Shown here piece after piece: positions 14,040 through 21,668 of a stretch of 64,000 bases of DNA; the stretch's first letter is position 1; each line of letters starts with the position of its first letter. Below the pieces are notes generated by a model. It saw only the letters and a program-made list of their open reading frames with translations. It did no database searches and had not been told where the DNA came from. The translations under genes were made by a program, and so were the position numbers. Location: contig JAJNNQ010000002.1 of NCBI GenBank assembly GCA_027886175.1, positions 4,344,001 through 4,408,000 of the forward strand, given 5' to 3'. This stretch comes from Phylloscopus collybita (taxonomy: Eukaryota > Chordata > Aves > Passeriformes > Phylloscopidae).

Positions 14040-14890
14040 AGCTCCAACGCGGGGAGTGCGAGCCCTCCGCTTTAATTGGCTGCTTCTTCCCGTCGCATCC
14101 AGCGAGCAGGAGCCTGACAGCCTGCACGGGCTGCTGAAAGGCACCAGCAATGGCAGAAATATCAGCTTGTAAATACTTTAGTTAACTCCCCGGCCTCGGG
14201 TTAGACCCTCACTCTGGTCCAGGGACACGGGATTTTTAATGCTGCTTGGTGCTCAGGAGCCAAAGGGGAAGATGCGGGAGGTGCTTCGAAATGGAGAGAG
14301 GGGGGAGAAGGGGGGAGCTAAACCACAGGTTGTGCAGGAGCTGGAGAGGTGTTTATAAATAATGCCACTAAAAATAATGCACTGATCACTGGCATCTCTA
14401 ACACAGCATTTTCCTCTCCACAGAACTCTGACAGTGGTTATCTCGCTGGTATAATTATCTAGATTTGATAGCAGATTAAAAAAAAACATATATATATATA
14501 TCCTAAACACCTGTTCAAGAGTTTTGTGTTTTTAAAGGCCATTGCCATTAACCTTGGGCCACGCACTTCATTGTGTTTAATTAGCAAGCTAATGAAGCCA
14601 GTTTTATTCCCTTTCTCAAGCACAAGAGGATAAATACAAGACAGTGAAAGAGAAGACCAGATCCATCTGCAGCACAGTTCATTGCTGCATGGCATTACTT
14701 AAACTTGCACCGAAATAAAAGTAATGTAATGGCTTGGAAAACATGTTAGCAATGCATTCTGCAAGACAAATCCTTTTACACCTTCTGTATTTTCTGAAGC
14801 TCATCGATTAAAACATGATTTCTGAACATTTGGGCTGCAGAGAATTTGCAAACAAAGGGCTAAAAATAAACATAATGTTTTCCTCAATGA
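14040..14890. promoter_or_regulatory. Candidate conserved non-coding element in intron 1
   Basis: AT-rich, repeat-free sequence with several homeodomain-type cores: TTTAATTGGC near 14073, TTTTTAATGC near 14232, TATAATTATCTAGA near 14450, and an inverted pair ATTAGC-AA-GCTAAT at 14580-14593. It also contains a (TA)n run near 14490. Enhancer function is inference from texture only; no alignment was possible. Confidence 0.3.
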
Positions 14891-15156
14891 ATCCTCAGTA
14901 TTCCAAAAAATTAAGCATAACAGATTTTATTTTATTTTTTTTTTTTTCAAGAACAGCAGCCCGTGCTTGCTTTGTTACAGCCAGCCAAGGTAGAGATGAG
15001 AAGCATCAACAATGGAGGTCAAGCGATTTTCGAAAAGCCCACCACTTTCACAGAGCCCTAACATGTACACACACAAAAGACACACTTTGAGCAAAGCCCA
15101 GTGCTCTGAATCCCAGCAACACATTCCAACTTCGGGTATCTCAGCTTGTTTTCCTA

Positions 15157-15187
15157 TTTTTTTTTCTTTTTTTTTTTTTTTTTTTTT
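15157..15187. repeat. T-rich homopolymer tract
   Basis: T9, C, then about T21. This is a simple homopolymer with no attached element recognised. Confidence 0.95.
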
Positions 15188-16556
15188 AACTGAACAGCTT
15201 TAGGAAAAACTGGACAATGAAGATCACGTTGATAAATACTCATAAATATCACAAGAAACGCTTTAAAAGGAGGGAGGGATTTACAGAACGGCTAATGCAC
15301 TGATTTAGTGATTCAAGAGGACCTTTCCAAATAAACAGAATTATATTAATTTTCTGGGGTATCTTTATTGTATTTTCAGGTGGGAAGAAAAAATTCAGCA
15401 TAGGTATGCCCTGTCAGATTATCTTTTTCATAACATGATACATTTAAGAAGCTTTCAGGGTGCTATTTTTTTTTTAAAGCAATTGCTTTTTTCCCTCCAA
15501 CTTAGATTTCAGTCACACTGTGCACAGAGCCCTAGGATCAGGTTAAATACCAAAACCAAACCAAACAAAAACCCAACGCCATACCCAAAACAAAACCAAA
15601 AAAATCCGGAAGCCATCTCTTTTATTGAATCACCCGAGATAAAAGGATTCCAAGATTTATGGAAAGAAAATACATTGACCATAAATCGCCTTTATGCACA
15701 TAATAGAATTTTCCAGCCAGGAGAGCTGTTGTGATGATAGCAACGCCGAGCACCAGGAATGCTGCTGGCACACACAGTCTACCCCCCCGCCCCTTCCAAA
15801 ATACCTGCTCTCCTCAGCACTGCTATGTAAATACAAACCCGCACAACCCCCTTCCCAACACATGGAAACAAAGCTGCGTACAAGTGTCCCAGCCATCAGA
15901 TAAAAAAAAAAAAAGCCCGAGCTGGCTTTGCTCACTAAGACATTAATTTTTATTTATTTATATATATATATATATTTTTTTTTTTAATTTTCATTGTCCG
16001 CTCCCTTTTTATTGCCACTCGCAGGCACTTTCGGTGTGACTTAAAAAAAAAAAAAAAAAAATAATGAAGCGCTGGCACCGCCGGTAATGGCAGAGGCAGG
16101 CGGTGGCAGCGCATATTTAATGGGCACTCGGAACAAAGGAAGCCCGGCTGCAGGAGCGCCCCGGGGCCGGCTCCGCGCCCGCTCCCCCCGCTCCGCGCCG
16201 CGGCCCCGCCGGGCAGCGCCTTCCCCGGGGCGGGGGACACGGGCACGGCCACGCACACGCGGGGAAACCCCCCCCCGCCCCGGCCCCCACCCCTACCGTG
16301 GGTGATGGCAAAGCCGCCGGGAACTCCCCGGCTGCCCATCGCCGAGCGGGCACGGCTGCAGCATCGCTGCCTCCCGCACCCTGCCCCCGGGAACCCCCGG
16401 CCGCCAACAACCTCCCCTCGGCCCCGTCAGCCCTCCCGCGTCCCCCCGCAAGCCCCCGGCCGGGAGATGGAGGGAACGTAACAAGTCACTGCCCAGTGCC
16501 GGGGCGGGGGGCTGCGGGCTCAGCCCCGGGGGGGTCGTGGTGACCAGGCAAGAGCT

Positions 16557-16579
16557 GGGGGGGGGGGGGGGGGGGGGGG
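16557..16579. repeat. G23 homopolymer
   Basis: Twenty-three consecutive G on the plus strand, within the CpG island and about 1.2 kb inside putative intron 1. The transcribed strand for a minus-strand gene is the plus strand, so the pre-mRNA would carry a C23 run. Confidence 0.97.
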
Positions 16580-17572
16580 AGGCAAAATTCAAAATTGCTG
16601 CCGCACCGGTTTCTCCTGAGGAAAATGCAGCGATAATAAAAAGAAAAGAACAGGGGGAAATACTAATAATAATAATATAAATAATAATTAAAACAAGGAG
16701 GGAAAGCCTGGAGCGCGGGGATTTCCAGCGTGCCCGCGTTTTCAGTGCTGGGGGCAGCACAGCGGGTCTGACCCCTCCCGTCCCCCCGCGGGCTGCGGGA
16801 TGGGGGCACCCCGTGGAGACCCCTCCCCGCCTCCCCCAGCGCTGCCCGGGTGCCCCCTCCAACTCCCCCGGCCGTGCCGGGGCTTTGAGAGAACTTCCAC
16901 TGGCGTCCCCTGGGCACGACGCGCACCCCGCAGGTTGGAGATGAAGTTTGGGGGGCCAGCCCACGTCGGTAAAATAAACGGGATGAAGAAAATACAAAAC
17001 AAACACCTTCCTCCGCCGCAGAAGCCTCCTCGGGAGGGATGCTCCCCAGGCACCCCCCGCCGCACACACCCCCTTTTTCCCAACTTTCTCCCGGCTCCCC
17101 GCGGAGCCAGCCAGTCCCAACAGGCTCGTTCCGTGCTAACCCCCTATGGGGCCGCGGCGTCCCGGGGATCTGATGGGGAACCGAGGGGGGGGTCCCTTCG
17201 GGGCGGAGCGGGGGTCCCCCCACACCCCACGAGTTACACAACCGCAGCCCGGCAGGAGCGGAGCGCACACATGGCCACTACCTGAGGGACTCCGCGCCGT
17301 TCCGGAGCGACCCCCAGCTCTCCTCCCGCTGCTCCCAACTTGTCCCCCCTCCTTGCAAGCCCCTCGGCTTCTCCCCCACGCCCCCGCCCAGCAGTAAATG
17401 CCCATTTTTGCAAAGTTTCCTCGAGATCGCGCCGTGTTTACATTGCCATGAATTCCCACAGGCTGCCTGGAGGGAACAAAAAGCAGCACGGGAAGGCTCG
17501 TCCTGCGAGCAGGGAGAAAACGGAGAGGGAGGGCGAAGGAGTGGGAAAAAAAAAAAAAACAAACCCAAACCA

Positions 17573-17606
17573 AATAATAATAATAATAATAAAAATAATA
17601 ATAAAG
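17573..17606. repeat. (AAT)n microsatellite beside an A-rich tract
   Basis: Interrupted AAT units follow an A14 run and CAAACCC spacers, about 170 bp inside intron 1. AT-only repeats within an otherwise GC-rich island are unusual but readable directly. Confidence 0.9.
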
Positions 17607-17774
17607 GAAATGAAGCCGATGCAGCGGTGGGGGGATTCCCCAGCTCGCGTGCTCTGCTCTGCTTCGGAGGGTGCTGGAGGGTGGATGCAAATAACCACAC
17701 GGCCCATTCAATTCTGCATTTGGAGACGCGACCGAGAGCCCGAGCGGGAGGTAAACACGCCGAAAAGCTCTTAC

Positions 17775-17826
17775 CTGCACAGAAAGTTCCCCAGAGCAAG
17801 GCGAAAGTCAGCCACGAAGCAAACAT
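17775..17826 (-). CDS. ACVR2B: Exon 1 (signal peptide) of probable activin receptor type-2B
   Basis: Seen: on the minus strand an ATG at 17826 opens a 17-codon frame, MFASWLTFALLWGTFCA, followed by one G and then the donor GTAAGAG (G of GT at 17774). This is a classic hydrophobic signal peptide interrupted by a phase-1 intron. The context GACT-ATG-T has A at -3. Known: ACVR2B is a type II serine/threonine kinase receptor for activins, myostatin and GDF11 at the cell surface. As I recall it, the human protein starts MTAPWVALALLWGSLCAG, and exon 1 likewise stops after a single base of that glycine codon. The shared ALLWG-x-CAG core, the length and the phase support the call. The extracellular, transmembrane and kinase exons are not in the window and would lie to the left. 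The frame stays open past the donor to 17278, but that part is intron. Another secreted or membrane protein with a similar signal peptide is possible, because only 17 residues are available. Confidence 0.75.
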
Positions 17827-17836
17827 AGTCCTTTAC

Positions 17837-17855
17837 TTTTTTTTTTTTTTTTTTT
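17837..17855 (-). promoter_or_regulatory. A19 tract in the leader just before the start codon
   Basis: The plus strand has T19; on the coding strand this is A19 followed by GTAAAGGACT and the ATG. If transcribed, the mRNA would carry a poly(A) stretch ending 10 nt upstream of the start codon. The run is a fact; any translational role is inference. Confidence 0.6.
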
Positions 17856-18224
17856 CCCCTCGCGTGCACCTCTACCCCAAGGGAAACAAAAATAAAAATA
17901 AAAAGATCGAGCGCGTGAAAAGAGGAGCGGGGGGAGAAGCGCGGCTCTGCCTTCCCTCTCGCTCTCAAAAAGAAAAAAAAAATAAAGAAGAAAAAAATCC
18001 TGGAGGTAGGGGGTGGGAAAAAAAGGAAAAAAAAAAAAACAAAACCAACAACAACAAGAAAATCGGATTTAATTCCTTCGCAGTTGCAAAATTTATCCAG
18101 TGGAGACGAACAGACCCGGACGGTTCGACCTGCTCCTGCCCGGCCCCACCGTTCGCTCCCAGCTTTCCAAGAGTTTCTTTCGCTGGGCTTTTGTGCTGGG
18201 AGCGCGGCGTGCACCACACACCGA

Positions 18225-18289
18225 CTCCCCCTCCTCCTCCTCCTCCTCCTCCTCCTCTTCCCCTTCCCCCTCCTCCTCCTCCTCCTCCC
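18225..18289. repeat. (TCC)n tract in promoter/leader region
   Basis: About 65 bp of almost pure pyrimidine on plus, mainly TCC units in two blocks split by TTCCCCTTCCCCC. On the minus (sense) strand it reads GGA/GAG. A second, shorter TCC block lies at 18455-18480. Confidence 0.95.
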
Positions 18290-18635
18290 GACCCAGCCCC
18301 TCCGGCTCCCCCAGCAGCGAGGGGCGAGCGCACACACGCCCCCGCCCCCGCCCCCCCCGCGCGCTTCCCGCGCGATGCCCGCGCAGCCGCGCGCGGGGTG
18401 CGCGCTCCCCCCGTTCCCCCGCACACACGCGCGCATCCCCCCCCCCCCCGCCCTTCCTCCTCCTCCTCCTCCTCCTCCCCGCGCAACCCACGCGCGATCC
18501 CCGCGCCGGCAGCGAGCGGGGCGGCGGCGGCAGGAGCGGGACCGTGCGCGGTTTGTACCGACCCCGCATCCCGGGAGGCTGCGGAGCGGCAGGCAAGGGC
18601 CGGCGGAGGGGGCGCGGGGCGGCCGCGGGGGCGCG

Positions 18636-18688
18636 GAGGAGAGGAGGGAGGAGGAGGAGGATGATGAGGAGGAGGAGGAGGAGGAGGC
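18636..18688. repeat. (GGA)n tract in promoter region
   Basis: Almost pure purine on plus, mainly GGA/GAG units with one ATGATG interruption at 18661. It is complementary in sequence to the TCC tracts at 18225-18289 and 18455-18480. Confidence 0.95.
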
Positions 18689-19154
18689 GGCGGGGGGCCG
18701 CGGCATCGCGGGGCTGCGCGGGGCGGCGGGCGCGGAGGCGCGGCGGGAGGTGCCATGTGCGGGATGGGGAGGCGGGAGAATAAAATAAAATAAAACACAA
18801 CGCGGAGAAGGGAAGGGAAAGGGGGGGTTTGATGGGGTTTGGAGTTTTGTTGTTGTTGTTGTTTTGGGGTTTTCTTTTAATAATAAAAAAAAAAAAAAAA
18901 ACAAGAAAAAAAAAAGGAAAAAAAAAAAACCTGAACTGCGTCCAAAATGGCTTCTAAAAAAAAAAAAAAAAAAAGGGAGAAGCCAGCGCGGAGCCAGCGG
19001 GGAAACCCGGATGTTGGATACAAAGGGGCTGGAGGGGGCGGTGCGGCGCGGGGGCTCCGCGGGCGCTGAGTGGGGAGCGGCGCTGCCCGTCACGGCCGCG
19101 CCCCGCGGGGAGGCCCGGGCTGCGGGCGGGCGGGGAGCGGCGGGGTCGGGGGGG

Positions 19155-20780
19155 CATGGGCAGGTTTAGGGGCAGGGAGCTGCTGAGGAGAGGTTTAGGG
19201 GCATAAGGGGGCAGAGGGGATGAGTGTGGATATGGGCAGGTTTAGGGGCAGAGGGTAGGAGTGCAGGTTTGGGGGTATGAGGAGGCAGAAGGGGGTGTGT
19301 GTGGAGAGGGACAAGTTTAGGGGCAGAGGGTAGGAGTGCAGATTTAGGGGCAGAAGGAGGCAGAAGGGTGTGTGTGGAGAGGGACAGGTTTAGGGGCAGA
19401 AGGAGGCAGAAGGGTGTGTGTGTGGAGAGGGACAGGTTTAGGGGCAGAAGGAGGCAGAAGGGTGTGTGTGTGGAGAGGGACAGGTTTAGGGGCAGAAGGA
19501 GGCAGAAGGGTGTGTGTGGAGAGGGACAGGTTTAGGGGCAGAAGGAGGCAGAAGGGTGTGTGTGTGGAGAGGGACAGGTTTAGGGGCAGAAGGAGGCAGA
19601 AGGGGGTGTGTGGAGAGGGACAGGTTTAGGGGCAGAAGGAGGCAGAAGGGGGTGTGTGGAGAGGGACAGGTTTAGGGGCAGAGGGTAGGAGTGCAGATTT
19701 AGGGGCAGAAGGAGGCAGAAGGGGGTGTGTGGAGAGGGACAGGTTTAGGGGCAGAAGGAGGCAGAAGGGGGTGTGTGGAGAGGGACAGGGCACTGCCGGC
19801 GGCAGGTCTGGGAGAGGGTGTGGGGGCAGGAGCTGGAGGGAGAGGTTTAGGGGAGAAGTGTGCCGTGGGTGTGTGTGGATAGGGGCAGGTTTAGGAACAG
19901 AGGGTTGTGGGGGGTGGGAGGTTTAGGGGTAGAAGGTGGCTGGGGGGATGAGTGCATCGCAGCAGTTTTAGGAACCGAGGCTGAAGGTGGAGATTTAGGG
20001 GCAGGCGATTGGGGGTGGAGATTTAGGGCCAGAAGGTGGCAGAGTGTGTGTGGACAGGGGCAAGTTTAGGGGCATGGGGGTGGCAGGGAGGGACTATGGG
20101 GCAAGGGGTGGGGGAAATGCAAATAGGGCAGGGGATAGTGGAGGAGCGGGCTGGTGGGAGAAATTTAGGGGCAGAAGGTTTAGGGGGCAGAAGATTTAGG
20201 GACAGGGCAAAGTGGAGGATGTATGTGGATAGGGGCAGATTTGGGCACAGGGTGCTGCAGGGGGAAAGGGGACATTTAGGGACAGAATTTGACAGTGTGG
20301 ATAGGAGCAGGTTTTGGGGCAAGGGGCTGCAGGGGAAGGTTTAGGAGAAGGGGGGAGATTTAGGGGTAGGGGGAAGTTTATGGACAGTGTCTGGAGAGGA
20401 AGGTTTAGGGGAAGAGAGTGGTGGAGGGTGTGTGTGTTTATGGGGCAAGGATGGCTTGGGGTGTTTAGGGCCAGGGCTTGCGGGAAGTGCAAACAGGGCA
20501 GGGGATGGTGGAGGGGGCTGGGGGGTGAGGTTGAGGGAAGTGGATCAGGCCAGGGGGTGGCAGAGGGTGTGTGTGGGTAGGGTCAGGGGACTGTGGTGAG
20601 GTTTAGGGGCGAGGCGGGGGTGGCAGGGCAGAAGGTTTAGGGGCAGGGAATGACAGGGGCATCAGGAGCAGGGAGTGGGAGGAGTGCAAACAGGGGCAGG
20701 GAGTGGCAGAGGGGGCTGGCAGGGGAGGTTTTAAGGACAGGGGGTGACTGGGGATGATTGAGGTCAGGGAATGGTGGAGG
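19155..20780. repeat. G-rich minisatellite with GTTTAGGGGCAG core
   Basis: An array built on the core GTTTAGGGGCAGAAGG followed by GGCAGAAGGG, a variable (GT)n and GGAGAGGGACAG. Well-conserved units start at 19315, 19388, 19436, 19484, 19530, 19578, 19624, 19670 and 19742, giving spacings of 46 or 48 bp plus longer 72-73-bp units with an inserted GAGGGTAGGAGTGCAGATTT segment. From about 19800 to 20780 the array decays, but TTTAGGGG cores recur. C is rare on plus. The frames across it (repeated RFRGRRRQKGV peptide) are artefacts. It directly abuts the outer edge of the CpG island. Confidence 0.93.
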
Positions 20781-21554
20781 GCAGGGCTGTGGATGGGCTG
20801 GAGGGTGGGGTAGCACAGGGCAAAGCCATCACATTGTCTTGGAGAAATTCTCTGGCCCCTTGCCTCCTCAGCTGAGAGGGCTGCACAGCCCCCACCAGGG
20901 CCAGGAAAAAAATGGTGTCCTTGTAGAAAAAAAAATCATCCTCTTCCCAGCAGTGGGAATTTGTGGTCCCTGCTTGTGTCCCTGCACCCCAACAGCCCCT
21001 TGACCCCAAGATCCAGCAGGAGCCATGGCTCAGTGACAGTGTCCAGGGTCCCCAGGGCAGAAGGGACACCTCAGCAGAATCCATTTTTAGACCATTTCAG
21101 GGTTAATAAGGTTTTCCCCATTGCCAGGTTTACAGGAATTGAGCGCTCTCCACAATTTATTTTAATTCTAACTAAAGAATATGGCTATAGGGAGCACCAA
21201 AGGAATCTTAAGGGGAAGGAAGAGAAAGGGGGAGATGCTGAAGTTGGGTCATTCTCAAGGCTTAGGGTCTGTGAGGTCCACTGACTCATCAGAGAAAGGA
21301 ATGTGGCATGGATGGATGCTGTGCAGAGCAGTGAATTGCAGGTCAGCTCCCTCAAATTCGTCCGATGGGGACTAAGGCTGAAAATATTCCTAAACTCATT
21401 TTCTTTTTCCTCTGGAGGGAGATAAGAGTAAACATGAATCATTCTTCTAAAAGTTTGAGAAGCATTTTGTTCCAAGAAGAAATATGTAATTTTTTTTTTT
21501 TCTTCTTCTTACAGTAACAAGTTCACAGAAAACTTCAGGAGGCTTTTTACAAAG
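20781..21554. other. Intergenic, nothing recognised
   Basis: Unique-looking sequence. A pyrimidine run ending TTACAG at 21490-21514 resembles a splice acceptor, but no supported exon follows. Confidence 0.5.
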
Positions 21555-21668
21555 GCTTGTAAGCACTTTGAAGCTGGAGACTGTTTTTTATATATGTACA
21601 GCACTTGGCAACAAAGTCTCGACAGTGAATGGGATTCCAGGGTGCAGTTGCAATAAAGTGATTAATAG
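21555..21668 (+). mobile_element. Ancient amniote repeat relic (L3/CR1- or MIR-like 3' end)
   Basis: The order TTGTAAGCACTTTGAAGCTGGAGACTG, then ATATGTACAGCACTTGGCA, then a GGGATTCC block and CAATAAAGTGATTAATAG recalls the old amniote repeat tail 'GTAAGCTCTTTGGGGCAGGGACTG ... TGTACAGCACCTAGCA'. It is strongly diverged. The family assignment is from memory of the consensus shape only. Confidence 0.5.

Larger units (their letters stand above)
1..17774 (-). other. ACVR2B: Putative intron 1 of ACVR2B (partial)
   Basis: If exon 1 is correctly called, everything left of its donor is intron. I looked on the minus strand for the expected next exon, a cysteine-rich extracellular domain start, and recognised none. 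Open frames in this stretch are short, lack splice context or known domains, and many overlap repeats. The stretch holds two antisense CR1 fragments, a tetranucleotide microsatellite, a perfect 228-bp tandem duplication, T-rich and GT-rich tracts, and AT-rich segments that may be regulatory. A long first intron is plausible for this gene. Confidence 0.6.
17827..18433 (-). promoter_or_regulatory. Putative 5' UTR, free of upstream AUGs
   Basis: Reading upstream of the start codon on the minus strand, no ATG occurs until 18436, so about 600 nt of possible leader lacks competing start codons. That supports 17826 as the real initiator. The segment contains an A19 tract ending 10 nt before the ATG (T run at 17837-17855 on the plus strand), several T-rich tracts at 17965-18045 and a purine trinucleotide repeat (TCC on plus, 18225-18289). 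How much of this is transcribed is unknown, and an intron in the leader is not excluded. Confidence 0.5.
16060..19160 (-). promoter_or_regulatory. CpG island promoter of the exon-1 gene
   Basis: Base composition shifts abruptly from AT-rich flanks to very GC-rich DNA with dense CG dinucleotides, GC boxes and C/G runs. Exon 1 lies inside the island, about 1.3 kb from its right edge, so the putative promoter and 5' UTR occupy the right part and the left part falls in intron 1. No TATA box is obvious upstream of the start codon, which fits a TATA-less, broad-start housekeeping or developmental promoter. The island is interrupted by A/T homopolymers, a G23 run and TCC/GGA repeats. The transcription start cannot be placed from sequence alone. 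The island edges are approximate. Confidence 0.8.

Noticed and set aside
17408..18664. 418-codon plus-strand open frame
   Set aside because: Antisense to the leader and exon 1, made of K/N runs, poly-P and S runs from simple repeats, with no domain.
17771..19093. 440-codon minus-strand open frame across the CpG island
   Set aside because: Low-complexity peptide from GC-rich, TCC and poly-A/T tracts. It runs through the real start codon in another frame and ends just past the splice donor.
19315..19790. Regular repeats resembling a CRISPR array
   Set aside because: Units are contiguous with no unique spacers and the genome is vertebrate; this is a minisatellite.
19299..20599. Repeated RFRGRRRQKGV-type peptides
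   Set aside because: Translation of the minisatellite; frames shift with 46/48-bp units, so no conserved protein is maintained.
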